Source: Merzomyia westermanni
Lineage: Eukaryota > Arthropoda > Insecta > Diptera > Tephritidae
Direction: 5' to 3'
DNA: 64,000 nt
Assembly: GCA_949987695.1 (NCBI GenBank)
Contig: OX465291.1
Span: forward strand, 129,523,494 to 129,587,493
The notes under the pieces are model-generated. The model did no database searches and was not told the DNA's origin. It saw only the letters and a list, made by a program, of their open reading frames with translations. The position numbers were made by a program, and so were the translations under genes. This document shows positions 24,012-36,300 of this stretch, in pieces. Within the stretch, counting starts at the first letter, position 1; each line of letters begins with the position of its first letter.

Positions 24012-24233
24012 GGGGAGCAATCACGACATACGTTCCGTGATCGTAATTCGTTTTTTATGTCACAATAACGTTGAAACTATCCAACTTTTTAAAAGAATTA
24101 TAATCCATAATTGAACCGACCGGGACTTCCAGCCAATTACTCACGTATACCCTCATTCCGAATTATGGGCTTCGAGCTATTGTGATTTAAAAACTCGCTT
24201 TCGATCACGGAATGTAAAACGTAATTCAACCCC
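24012..24233. mobile_element. MITE family C, copy 1
   Basis: The ends carry GGGG..GAATTAC-type repeats and the inner inverted motif TTCCGTGATCG (left) / CGATCACGGAA (right). The central TTGAACCGACCGGGACTTCCAGCC matches, in reverse orientation, the copy at 45813-46033. No coding capacity is seen. Confidence 0.7.
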
Positions 24234-25122
24234 TGAATTGTGTAAAAAAATGAATAATTATAAAAATGAATGACCATGAACAAATGGAATCTTACTTTTT
24301 CAATAAGTCAAAAATTCCCTGTATTGTAATGTGAATTACCGGTATGCCTATTAGAATATCATAGGCTTCAGGAGCAAAATTCTTATCTACATACTATAAA
24401 AGGATTTTGTTGGTTTTCCAAACGCATTTAAATCCATACGCACGTTCGAATAAATTGCCACAACGTCTATTTACGGTTTCGACATTTTTTTGCGACATTC
24501 TTGGTAAGCTTCATCTGCTCAACCAACAAAGCTAACTGCTCTCGGCTTGCGAGACGACTTCTATTGGAATATATAATTAGCGCATATAATTTTATTCAAA
24601 AACAAATAATTTGCCTCATTAATTTCCATCTTTATTTATTTTAATTCAAAATTTTGAAAAATTTATGTCGAATCAGCATCAGATATTCAGCGGATTGCAG
24701 TTAGGAGAAATGACAGCTCGTGCAATTCGATTGCGATTATGAGAATGCAGTGAATCCACGAACTGCTTTATCCAAGTATTTCTATACGCAAACTGCTTTG
24801 CCGATCGGTTATGAGAATAGCAGTTCTTCCTAATTCGATTCGTAATCCCTGCAGAAGGCATCCGCCGGATACCGTAACAGGCATGGCATAATATAATCCC
24901 AACAGCTGATTATACTTTTTCCATTTTAATTTTCTCTAAACTGTCAAACTTGCTTTCAATCGGTTTGTTTACATTTTAACATGTGCTGTGTCATTTTCAC
25001 GTTATAGAGAAACGATTTTCAACATAGCCGCCGTGCTATTAGCTGTTTGACTATGCCAAGGAACTACCTAAGTTCTGATCTTAGTAATGATTCCTCTGGT
25101 GTACGTTTCTAATGAGGAACAC
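24234..25122. other. Spacer between MITE family C and nan
   Basis: No gene or recognisable repeat is seen apart from AT-rich DNA. The frames here are short and unsupported. Confidence 0.4.
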
Positions 25123-25128
25123 TTTATT
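25123..25128 (-). terminator. nan polyadenylation signal
   Basis: AATAAA on the - strand lies about 98 nt beyond the nan stop codon, a normal distance for a short fly 3' UTR. Confidence 0.7.
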
Positions 25129-25225
25129 GGAAGATTTCAAACTCTACCTAACTAACAAATGTCTACTAATATCTCACACAATAAACTAATTAATCTATAC
25201 ACTTCATCTGATCTCGTAACTGCCT

Positions 25226-28200
25226 TCACGAGACGTTGTTATTAGCGCAGTCGTCCTTGCGTGTTGTACCAAAAAATTTTTCATATTCCTCCTGCCTTTT
25301 ACGAGCACGCGCTTCACGCTCCACTTTACGTTTCGCAGCAAAACGTTGATGGATACGTTTCATCTCTTGCACTTCCTTCATCTCCTCTTTGTCTTCGTCC
25401 TAGAAGTAGTAGAAATATAAAAAGCATTTAATTTAAAACTAACCTCAAAGTTGTATTCTGAAAAAAAGTTCCACACTTACGCTCATATTCAAACGCAATA
25501 CCAAAGCGCGTCGTCCATCCGACATCGGTTGACTGTAATGTATGAAGTTCTTCAGCCGTTCGGCCGGCGGTACGCTACGCTCTACCACTAAAACTATGCG
25601 CGCCCACTGACGTTGCCATTCATTGCGTATCTCAGCGATCTTTTGATAAGTATTACCCATCATAGCGATCAACATGTTGACCAACAGAACGCTCACAATA
25701 ACCATAAAGAGAAAGAACAAGGATTTTGCTTCATACTCGTGCTGAGTAGAAGCCATACCGCCGAAGTAATCACCAAAATTGGTGAGTGACATTAAAAACA
25801 TAGCGACTATAGATTCCATTGGCGAAGGCATAGGATTCGTTTCGGAGTCATCAATTTCTTCTGGTGTAGCGGGATTATCAAATGTTAGAAAAATTATGTA
25901 GTAAGCTTGTGAGAAGCCCATCACAAATACGAGATAGATAGAGACGAAACGTAAAAGATCACCCATAACCATGCGATAGATCATTACGACAAAAGGTCCG
26001 ACAGTTTTAAAGCCGCTGGTAGGATGTAGACAACGATTAAGATCTATAAGACCACCATTAGTCCAACGTGCTTACCGACAAAAGAATAAAAAGTAAGGCG
26101 ATGTGGTGAGCATGATAAAAACAGCAACATGGTCATCAATCTCTGTGAGGCAAGATAGGCGCAACCAAGGTATAGACATCATTAGCGCGCAGGAGAACAG
26201 AAACATAACTCGGGAAGGTGCTGTCATCTGTGTAGAGATTGGAAAATAAAAAGTTCTCTGTGAAAACTGCTTTTGCGCATTCAGAAAACTTGAATGTATG
26301 CATACCATATTCTCCACAAACATTTTATAGCCCAAGAAGCGCGCTTCCCGTATCGCTGCTAATAAATATAAAATCGAGCCGAAGAATATGACGATCTCTG
26401 CTACAATTCGTAACTGAAACGAAACATGGTTTTAGTAAACAAAGTTATTTCGAACGAAATGCTTTAAATGTTACCTTTGCCAAGTCTGACTCCATGTTCA
26501 TCAACGGGCACTCTGCATAACTCGCCCACCATGAAGGACCCAGCTCCACATCGTTATCATCAAAGTATTCAGTGAAGTTCAACCAAAACGTCTCTACAAA
26601 AAGAAAAACCCGTTTGAAGGTTCTTGAAACTGCAAGAATCGTTAATAAGTAAGCTTATCCCAGACAGTTGAACCTCGAAAAACTTAACCCTAACTCGCAC
26701 ATCTTACTACAAATCTACTCTAAGGTTTATTGTGTTCGGTGAGGATAACATTTTTAAATATTGTATAACATTTTTACTGGAAAGTGTTCGGTGACACAAA
26801 ACATTTGCAGCTAGAGAGCGCATTTTTACATTGCATTGAGAGAGAGAGTTGCAAGCTGAGGGAATTACACTCAGTAATACTTGTAAGTGAAAAACAGCTG
26901 ATCGTGACATAGGAAAGCAACAACACAAATTTTAACTATTAACCAATCAAAAAAGGAACAGCTGTTTGCTTGCAAGTTTTTACTGATTCCTGTTCGGCGA
27001 AAACTTTTTACTTTTGACGTTTCGAGAGAGTTTTACGTCATTCTCACTTTACTGACGCTCCTTTGCAAGTTTTGTCACCGAACAAAGCTACTGTTGCAGA
27101 AGACCCTGATAACATTTGTCAGAGTGATCGTGTCCATTAGGCAGGGCAAAGCACTGTTAATAACAACGACAACTATGACAGATCTACATTACTAGAACCC
27201 AACTTCGGCGCGGAAAAACATGTCATGTAGGTGCAGACAAGCGATAAGAGCTAGGCTATAAGCCGTTCTTTATATTTTCTTACAGCGTTCGCCTCTGCTT
27301 AAGAATTTTGACTACATCTAAGATATCCACATCATTTCCAAACTAGTTTCCCATATTTTCAGTGCTTTCTCTAAAAACTATCTTACTAGAGATGTCGTGC
27401 ACGGGATTTCTGCAAATATTTAGCTCTAGAAACCCCGACCTGGCTTCCTCAATAGTTCTGTAGAAAAACTCTCGTTGTTGTTGTAGCGACTACTTAACCT
27501 GCCTAGGATGTCACCCCTCATCCAACACTGTCATCAGGCTCTTCTAACGGAAGTCCAAGAAACCTCGCGGCTTCAACAGGAGTGGAGTGGTGCTAGGAGA
27601 GTGGGCTCAGTTGAGCAGATGAACAGATGCTTAGTATCGTGGGGAGACACGCCGCATGCCGGGCAGACATTTGACATGTCAGGGTACAGTCTGGATAGGT
27701 AAGAGTTTAGTCTGTTACAGTATCCAGAACGAAGTTGAGCCAGCGTGACTCTTGTCTCCCTGGGCAGTTCGCGTTCCTCGTCGGCAACAGGTGGGGCTTG
27801 TGCCTGTAGGACTGCATTCACTGGACGAGACCTGACAAAGGTCGTCTCCGAGGACGGCTGTTTAATACTACAATACTTTTCGGCAGTATTACGCTTCACT
27901 TAACCATCCAAGCCAACTCACTTCTAAACATTTCAGGCACAGAGGTTTCGTGCAGATGTCTTTTGTACAAGCAACCGCCGGCCAAACTATAAAAAGAACC
28001 CAACACGTCCCGACTAGAATAAAAACAATACTTGAGCGCATAAGTCACTTGTGGATGAGTGACCTTCATTCGAATGGAAACCTACTAGCACATCTGGATA
28101 TTCGCAGTATTTTCTTGCAAGTACTTGCTTCCTTGAGAAGGATTTTCAGTTGAGGTTCACAAATATGCGAACTACGTAAGACTACTTAGATCCACGCGAG

Positions 28201-30205
28201 CCTGTTAGAGCAGTTTTGATGGTCTCCGCCTATGATATTTTCAATCCAATTCAACTTAGCCCACGATATGCACAATATTTTTTCTCAGATTTCTCTTTCG
28301 CATAGTCAACCTTCAGCCGATCTTCAAACAGTTACTCTGCGTGCTTTGGCTGAGACGGCGTCATATACAGTGCTGCCGAACATAATTCTCCTGGTAGATC
28401 CAACTCCGCCAATCACAGTATTTCAAAATACTAATGATCATTCCAATATTATTTCTATAGAAATTCGTTTAGGGATCCATATGTCATACCATGCATTGAT
28501 AGGACTTAATCGTCGGACACTCTAAAGTTCCGACTAAGACGAGACTTACTATACTCCATATTCCCAATCGCACGTTTGATCAGATGCGTCAGCCACTTTT
28601 CACTTTTTTGCAACGAAGTCGTGTTATTAATGGCTTGCAATACAGACAGCTCCACGTCGCCTTGATCCTCCTTAGCTTCCAACTCATCGTCATCTTTTTT
28701 TTCCGACGGACCAGGCCGCAATATAAAACTGATTAGTGAGAATACAAAATAAAAGGAGAACATATAGAATTGCTTATAGAAACGCGACTTGACAAAAGAG
28801 TCCCATTTCGTCTTCAACAAGTCAATTACCACACCATCCAAGAGCTCCAAATGTTCTAGCTTATCCTGTAAAAGTTTTAAGAATTTAGAGAATAACATTT
28901 TCTGGATTCGTGAGCACCGGCATACTCACCCCAAATACAACAAAATTCAGTACCGAATCCTTATTTATATTCCCCGTTTCCACATCGATCGTATCGATCA
29001 TCGACAGCGGATACGCCGCACAAGTGATACTTCCCAGCTGCCAGTATATCTCACGTTCAATACTCATTATATGAAAGAACATCTCGACGCGTCCCAACTT
29101 TGCCGCCAGAGTGAGCGCAGTCAAATTTTGTACATTACGTAAGTGTATATTGGTGCCAACTTCGTAAGCCACATCGAACATTTCGATCTTTTCATAAATG
29201 ACCAACATATGCAGCGACGTATTGCCATTGGTATCCTGCAGATTGGGATCAGCACCACGCGCCAACACCAAACGAAAGCAATCTTCCTGTGATAGACAAG
29301 CGGCAAAGTTGAGCGGATACTCGCCCCAATAGACGTAGCCATCATAATTTGTCATCGGTTGTACACCAACATATTCGTGATCGGGTGAGTCGTAGCGTGA
29401 AGCTTTCTGATCTTCGGCGGACATAAAGGCCCCACAACAGCTGTCAATTGTCGAAAGAAGTAAAAAGAGAGTTAGTGAGAGTGAGTGAAAGCGGGTGATA
29501 AACAAGTTCAGTAATTCTCACCGCTCCTGCACATCTGCACCAGCATCGAGCAAATATTTTACCATAGCTGGATCCTCGTTAACGATCGCTATGTGCAAGA
29601 CACTTTCCCCATAATATTCGTCACACATATAAACATCGAGTATGAGTTTTGGATAAAATTTCAGCAGACGTTTGGCGAGATCAGCATGTAGCGAGGAAGC
29701 ATTCAACAAGCAAAGATGCAATATCGTCTCTCCAACAGCCCCACGTTCCTGTAAGCAAAGGAAAGCTCTAAAAACGCACCACTGATACTCATTACAACCC
29801 ACTTACATTCAAATTCCAGCAAACAAAACGATATGCGCTTGGATTGGATATATACTCAGCTTCTGAAACCTCTATGCAATGATCGTGTATATTAAAATCA
29901 TCATCAGGATTCTCCATTGCTCTAATCTCGGGCAATTGTTTGGTACGTCCACGTTCTTTATTACGCAACAGCACCAATTTCGATATGGGAAAGTAACGAC
30001 CGGCTCCCTTATTGTAAAGGAAGGGCTCCACTTTCGTTTTGATTGCATGATCGATTTCGGCGAACTGTTTCGTCTGACAGGCACGTTTCATCATATCCAC
30101 CAACAGGCCGCCACCTTTGAGATTCACAAATTTGTAGAGTTTCTGCGTAGAGACGCCAGCTTGCTTCTTCACGCCACTTGTAACATTGCTCTCCGTATTT
30201 CCCAT
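25226..30205 (-). CDS. nan: Nanchung, TRPV-type mechanosensory cation channel
   Basis: Nine coding exons (- strand, 5' to 3'): 30205-29807, 29748-29522, 29440-28930, 28865-28550, 26593-26475, 26413-26306, 26227-26076, 26015-25481, 25399-25226. All junctions are GT-AG with matching phases and give 846 aa, close to the roughly 830 aa I recall for Drosophila Nan. The N-terminus is MGNTESNVTSG. Ankyrin repeats occupy about residues 135-330 (GETILHLCLLN, GESVLHIAIVNED, NGNTSLHMLVIY). S1 is in exon 4; S2 in exon 6; S3-S4 in exon 7; S5, the pore loop (MSLTNFGDYFGG) and S6 (VLLVNMLIAMMGNTY) in exon 8. The tail is Lys/Arg/Glu-rich. Nan and Inactive form a heteromeric channel in chordotonal cilia, needed for hearing and hygrosensation. 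The other fly TRPV, Inactive, is the alternative; length and N-terminus favour Nan. Confidence 0.92.
26728..27090 (+). mobile_element. MITE family 1, copy 3, in nan intron 4
   Basis: The left end TATTGTGTTCGGTGAGG and right end GTCACCGAACAAAGCTA give the inverted repeat and outer TA. The interior matches the copies at 1302 and 16342. It lies antisense inside the only long nan intron (26594-28549). Confidence 0.85.
27098..27175 (+). mobile_element. LINE-A 3' end fragment
   Basis: This 5'-truncated piece matches the LINE-A terminus (GAAGACCCTGATAACATTTG, AGAGTGATCGTGTCCATT, GGCAGGGCAAAGCACTGTTA) and ends in a degenerate (AAC)n tail. It sits in nan intron 4. Confidence 0.75.
27474..27855 (-). 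mobile_element. LINE-B 3' end fragment in nan intron 4
   Basis: The - strand encodes the C-terminal part of a LINE-A-related polyprotein (RETRVTLAQLRSGYCNRLNS, CPACGVSPHDTKHLFICS), then 3' UTR and a (CAA)n tail, seen as GTTGTTGTTGTAGCGAC on the + strand at the left edge. It is 5'-truncated and lies in the same direction as nan. Confidence 0.85.
27856..28549. other. Rest of nan intron 4
   Basis: No exon or recognisable repeat is seen; the open frames are unsupported. Confidence 0.4.
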
Positions 30206-30451
30206 GTCGGTGGGGTGCGCTCTGAGTGAGCATCAAATTCAAAAAAATACGCGAAAATAAGCTAGCTTTACTGTACTGTCATTACAGTTCGTGAAAACCA
30301 GAGATCATTGAGTTCCAGATGCAACTTCTGTAAGGATTACCAACAATATAAAAGGGGCTCATCTTTAAATTAGAATTTATAAGAAAAATGGAGAGATAAG
30401 GGGGTTGGGAAAAGGAAATTAAAAGGTATAGGTAAGGAGAAAGTAACAAGC

Positions 30452-30791
30452 GCCCCTGCGGGTTAGGGGTTTAGAATATGCCCGAGGTAGGCATATCGGT
30501 CGTAAGAGGTGACTAATATGCACAAAGGTAATGACGTGCAACTCGATGGTTGATCTACGGATATGATGCCTCTCGCGTCTCATTACCCATCTTATCCTTC
30601 CTTACGGAAGGACGGGTGACATGACCTAGAAGGTTTCACTGGTCATAAATCGCTACCACGACAGTCAGGAAGTACCGCAAGGGAGTACCGGAGCGTACCG
30701 GGTTTAAAGCCGGCCAAGGACTGTTAATTCGACAACACTCCCTAAAACCTTTGGGGAGTGTTTTTGTCGTTACCACAACAACAACAACAAC
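30452..30791 (+). mobile_element. CAA-tailed SINE, copy b (most complete)
   Basis: From GCCCCTGCGGGTTAGGGG to the tail (CAA)n, this copy shows every family block, including the terminal hairpin ACTCCC/GGGAGT and TTTTTGTCGTTACCACAACA. It lies just upstream of the nan 5' end. Confidence 0.85.
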
Positions 30792-30829
30792 AGAAAGTGA
30801 CAAGGGATGGAGAAGGGAAAAAGAAAGGC

Positions 30830-31315
30830 AAGGAAAACAAAGGAAAGGAAAGGAAAGGCAAGGAAAGCATAAGGAAGGAAAGGAAATTAAATTAAAGGAA
30901 AGGAAATAAAAGGAAAAAAAGAAAAGAGAAGAGAAGAGAAGAAAAGAAAAGAAAAGAAAAGAAAAGAAAAGAAAAGAAAAGAAAAGAAAAGAGAAGAGAA
31001 GAAAAGAAAAGAAAAGAAAAGAAAAGAAAAGAAAAGAAAAGAAAAGAAAAGAAAAGAAAAGAAAAGAAAAGAAAAGAAAAGAAAAGAAAAGAAAAGAAAA
31101 GAAAAGAAAAGAAAAGAAAAGAAAAGAAAAGAAATGAAATGAAAAGAAAAGAAAAGAAAAGAAAAGAAAAGAAAAGAAAAGAAAAGAAAAGAAAAGAAAA
31201 GAAAAGTGAAGAAAAGAAAAGAAAAGAAAAGAAAAAAGAGAGGAAAGGAAAGAAAATTGAAGGAAAAGGAAAGGTAAGAAAGGAAAGGAGAAAGGAAAGG
31301 GAAGGGCAAAGAAAA
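30830..31315. repeat. (GAAAA)n microsatellite and flanking polypurine tract
   Basis: The core at about 30905-31230 is an almost uninterrupted GAAAA array; the flanks are GGAAA-rich. The - strand frames of Phe/Ser/Leu across it are artefacts of the repeat. Confidence 0.95.
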
Positions 31316-31769
31316 AAAATTAAAGTGATTTGGAACCAAATGGGAATGTAAATGTGAAAGTAAAGTGTAAAATAAAGTGAGAGTGAGGGCAATAAGTAAG
31401 ATATGTGGATGGGGGAAGCAAATATTTCAAAAATAGACAAGCCAATGTCGCGCGGGAACTTCTTGATCATACTGATTCGTGAGCTCAGTACGGGTTGCAT
31501 GCAAACGATCTACTTTTCTAGCCACGAGCCTAAGCCATTAGTTGCAAACTAGCGGGAAATTGGAGGATTTCCATACGGAAAGGATCGGATTCCTCGAAAA
31601 AAATGTAAAAAAGAAGTGTTATCGATGTGAACAGTACTGTGCACCTTCTGCGATTTCTTTGATCAAGTCGAACCTTTATACCTTACCCTAGGTATATTCC
31701 AAGCCCCCAAAGACGCTGGGATAGCACCAAGCCAAGACCGTGATGGGAGCTTATAACACTAAACAACAG
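31316..31769. other. Non-coding spacer
   Basis: I see no gene or repeat I can name. Confidence 0.4.
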
Positions 31770-32095
31770 ATATTCCAAAAATGAATTCCCTGAATTTACA
31801 GATTTGTTTTCGGCGTGGGTGTTGAATGATTTCTTCCATACAACGCATGAACAAAATTAAATTTTTTATGGAAGAAAATTTTGAATAGCCTTGTACTAAA
31901 ATTGATTGGTCTACAAAACTGTGTACTCAAAAATTGTCTAGAAATTCTGAAAAAAAATTTTGCAGATTTTGATGTTTATTTTTAAAGTTAAATTAACTTT
32001 CCTGAACTTTGTAATTTTTGAAATTTCTTTGTATGTGGATTCTGTTAAAGAATTTGCTATATTTTAAATGAAAAGTATTAAAAACACAGCTTCTT
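31770..32095. mobile_element. Foldback MITE, partial second copy
   Basis: It matches the right half of 6634-7234: TTCCCTGAATTT, GATTTCTTCCATACAACGCA, CAAAACTGTGTACTCAAAAA, TTAAATTAACTTTCCTGAA and TGCTATATTTTAAATGAAAA. The left half is missing. Confidence 0.65.
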
Positions 32096-32106
32096 CTTAT
32101 GTATTT

Positions 32107-32172
32107 CGTTGTTGTTGTTGTTGTTGTTGTTGTTGTAACGACAAAAACACTCCCCGAAGGTTTTGGGGGGTG
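32107..32172 (-). mobile_element. CAA-tailed SINE, 3' end fragment
   Basis: (GTT)10 followed by GTAACGACAAAAACACTCCC is the reverse of the SINE 3' end with its terminal hairpin. The rest is absent. Confidence 0.75.
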
Positions 32173-33297
32173 CTGCGATGCACTTCTGCCTTTGAGAAAC
32201 AAAAGTTTGCATCTTTAAAGGACACACGTCCTTTCCTGAATTCACTACTGGAACTAACAAGCTGGTGCTTGCTTATACTCGTATGCATACACATATGTAC
32301 ATATGTAAGTAAAAACGAAACTGAGCTTCGATTTTCACATTTTTTTGACACTTCAAGGTTCTCACCTGTGTTATTAATCACATTTGTTATTAAATTTAAT
32401 CGTTGAAAACTTATTTAAATAAAGAATTATTTCCAAACATCACAGAGCTTCTTGCAAAATAGTTCACTTTACTCGAAAATTACTGAAAAATTCCATTGAT
32501 CTAACAGACAGCCCACCAACGGCTGGTTGCTAGGCAAATTATTTTTTTGGTTTTCAAAGGACTAACAAAGTTTGCAAATTTTCACTTTCGGTTTTTGACT
32601 TTGCCTTACCAACTGAGCAAGGGGGCAAAGAAACACACCAGGGCGAGCCTTCTGCAACGTGTACGCTGATCTGACACCTGTGGCTTCTAGTATTAAAACG
32701 AAAGGATTGAAAGTGCTTGAAGTTGAGCGCTTGTTTATTTTTCTCCTATCGAATCAAATAAATACTAGTTGTTTGTAAACAAATCACAAACTACTTTACA
32801 ACTTTTGTTGCCGGTAAATGCCAACTGATTAAGCTTCAGGCATCACTGTAGTGTGTTGTGGATATTTATAGGTTTCAATTTTCTTTTTATACTTTTGAAT
32901 ACAAAAAAAGGAGAATAGTCTAGTTTTGCACGCAAGGTCTTTGCCTTTTGATTTTGAGTATGCCAAAGCCTTGATCTACTTGGAGGTGAAAGACAAATGC
33001 CATATTTTGTTGAAGGACAATAGCTACCCAACAGAGATATCGACTTCCGTAAGTATTGCTATAGACCTGTGAATTAACGATAGGTTAATAAAAATTTAAT
33101 TCTAGAATTAGGATGAGGTATTTACCTGCTTAAGGAATGTTGTTGTTGTTGTTAACAGTGCTGCTTAGGGAATAATAGGGTTTATCTCCATCCACATTTA
33201 GTGGCTTAAGCGAGATTTCATTTGGAAACTGGATAGTTACCATCGGGCCACAACTGCTTGAGGGCTTGATAGTTCATAAACCCAATTAACAACTAGT
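32173..33297. other. Non-coding spacer upstream of LINE-A
   Basis: No gene is seen. At 33137-33163, (GTT)n plus AACAGTGCT is a stub of a reversed LINE-A 3' tail. Confidence 0.4.
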
Positions 33298-33309
33298 AAT
33301 GCCAAATGA

Positions 33310-36300
33310 ACAGGGTTACAGGGTTACACTGAAATAACAGCCCTTGGCCGGGTGAGAAAACCCGGGTCATTCCGGTGCGATAGAACCGGCTGTTGTCCAA
33401 TCTGTCCCGTCCCACCCTTAAATTGTCGTCCTCGGAGCAAACCCTTGCAGCTGTGTTGCTCCATTGTCTCTTGTTACGGGCTGGGGTCGAACCCAACCCT
33501 GGACCAAGAGACTGGATCTGCTGCGTTTGCTGGAAGAAAATTTATATTAAACGGTCGTATTCGGTACAATGCGCCAAGTGTAAGAGATGGTTACATAAAT
33601 CTGGATGTTCAGGGCTTAACCCTGCCATCCACAGACCCCGTACTTTCTTTAGTACCTTTGAGGCACCTTGCTGTACACGTCCTAGGACGTCCCGCGGTAG
33701 CCGCCGCTCTGGCACTCCCTTACCGCCTCTAACTACTTCCAATAGTCACAATAGTGGCTCAGTCTACACGACTGGCAGCACCGCTGCCATCCCTGCCTCA
33801 CCCACTCCCGACTGTCGCTCACGCACGCCAGCGTCTCCATCTCACACGGCCGCTCAACACTCCTACTCCCCCCGGAATAGGTCAGATATGAGCATCGCCG
33901 AGCGTCAGTCCCCTCTGTCTCTGCCTCCAATGCCCCCCCCTGCTTCCAGCCTGCACGTGGGTCAGGAACACCACCTCCTAGTACCTTTCACTACGTGCAC
34001 CGTTTGTCGGCAAAGATTGTATACGCCTGCGACATCGGTCAAGTGCAACAGTTGCCTTGGCCTGTGTCACACCCTTATGTGCTCTGGGCTCGCAAACGGC
34101 AACCTTTGGACGGATTCGTTCATAGCCCCCTGTTGCAGTACACAGCCGCCCTCCACGCCAGACAACATCGGCCATGGCGCTGTCAACTCTAGACTGCGAC
34201 ATAGTTTAGGCCTTAGCCTACCTCCACCTAGGCAAACGCATCCGTCCCTCACGCCTAGTATGTCCCCCGCCTCCCCTCCTACACACTTCAAAATTCTGCA
34301 GCTGAACTGTAACGGATTAGCTGGAAAGATCGCGGAGATAACTGACTTTATGAAGACGCACAACATCAAAATCGCCGCGATACAAGAGACAAAACTGAAC
34401 ACGAGATCGGACTTACGAACTTGTGATGGGTATAATGTACATCGTAAAGACCGTCCCAGCGGTCTTGGGGGTGGCCTTGCGTTCATCACACATCACTCTG
34501 TACAATACAATCTATTTTCCCCTGACGTCGACCCCAGGGACTCTACCTTAGAATGCCAAGGCATAGCAGTCCGGTCAGGAGACGCCGACCTGCAAATCAT
34601 AAACATCTATATTCCTCCTGTCACGTGTTGTCCTAGAGATTATCATCCCGACATTAGTGCGTTGCTAAGGGGCGATAACCGCCTAATCCTAGGCGACTTC
34701 AACGCACATCACGATCTCTGGCACTCCAACTTGCCAGCAGACAGTAGAGGACAGGCAATTGCAGACCAAATAGATAACTCAGCATTCTGTACAGTCAATG
34801 GAGATGCCCCCACCAGGGTGGCAGGTAACTGTCACAGCTCGCCAGACATCTCCATAACGAGCGCGGGCCTTATTAACTTTGTCATCTGGCGACCGATGCT
34901 TACGTTAGCTTCAGACCACCTACCCATTTTACTCTCTGTTGAACGACCGACCGACTTCATAACGACTGATAAAATAACATACATCAACTTCACCAAAGCG
35001 GACTGGGACCGCTTTACTGAATATACAGAGCGCTCCTTCGCTGCCTTACCCACTCCAACGGGCGTACGCAAAGGTGAACGAGAGTTTCGCAAGTTCATTG
35101 ATTCAGCCTCATGCCGCTTTATTCCTGCTGGCAGAATACCTGAAATTCGTCCGAATTTCCCGGCAGAAGCTGCGGCGATGGCAAGAGAACGTGACCAAGT
35201 GAGACTTATCAATCCCGCAGATCCCAGAATAAAAGATCTCAATGCTGAAATCCGTAGGATTGTCAACGAACACAAGCTGACCAAGTGGAAACAACACCTT
35301 GAGACATGCAACCTCTCCGGCGGAGTCGGCAAACTATGGTCGACTGTCAAGGCCCTATCCAATCCGACCAAACACAAAGACAAGGTCGCCATTGCTTTCG
35401 GCGACAGTGTCAAATCGGACGCCAGGAAATGCGCGAGCTCCTTTTGCCGGCTGTTTATAATGCATCCACCTGCGGATAGGGCTAAGAGAAGAGCCTTCCG
35501 ACGTGCGCGCAAACACAAACACTCTACTGCGCCCATTACCGTCTCAGCCGCAGAGGTTAAGGAAGCCATAATGAAGGCCAAACCCTCAAAATCCATCGGA
35601 CCCGACGGAATTGCCATGAAGATGATCAAACACCTTGGCCAAGAAGGACAGAATTATTTAGCGGCTCTCTTCAATCTCTCTCTAACTACCTTCGTTATTC
35701 CTGAGATATGGAAACAAGCGATTGTAGTTCCCCTACTAAAACCAGGGAAGCCGGCGAACCTAGGAGAGTCCTATCGTCCGATATCCCTCTTTTCGCCGGT
35801 AGCGAAATTGCTAGAGTCCATTCTGCTTCCTTACTTCGTTACAAATCTAAAATTGGCCGATCATCAACATGGTTTTCGCAAAAATCACAGCACGACATCC
35901 GCTTTGAACGCCATTACAACGCAGATTAACAACGGTTTGAACCAAAATCCACCAAACCATAGGACGGTTCTCGTGGCACTTGATCTGTCAAATGCATTCG
36001 ACACGGTCAATCACGCCACTCTCCTCCGAGACCTGGATGAGACACCGCTCCCTGCCGGCCTTAAGAGGTGGACCGCTAATTACCTCAATGGTCGACAGGC
36101 AACAGTCAAATTTAGGAACAAGAAATCTAGACCACGAAGAATAAAACAAGGGGTGCCGCAAGGTGGTGTTCTCTCTCCCCTCTTGTTTAATTTCTATATT
36201 TCGAGACTTCTCCCCCCACCAGAGGGAGTCTCCATTGTTTCCTACGCTGACGACTGCACGATAATGGCCTCGGGCAAGGGTCCCTCCATTGATGAACTCT

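Noticed and set aside
28506..28549. nan exon 4 ending at the in-frame TAA as the normal gene end
   Set aside because: A perfect donor GTAAGT at 28549 joins in phase to exon 5, and the remaining exons complete the TRP channel.
30887..31500. Long Phe/Ser/Leu-rich - strand frames resembling membrane proteins
   Set aside because: They are translations of the (GAAAA)n tract and have no start context or homology.
33336..33394. HDV-like self-cleaving ribozyme in the LINE-A leader
   Set aside because: The stems form a three-way fold, and I could not draw the nested double pseudoknot required.
33481..33506. GGGTCGAACCC as a Pol III B box of LINE-A
   Set aside because: It lies in the coding frame at the NPGP motif, with no A box at proper spacing.
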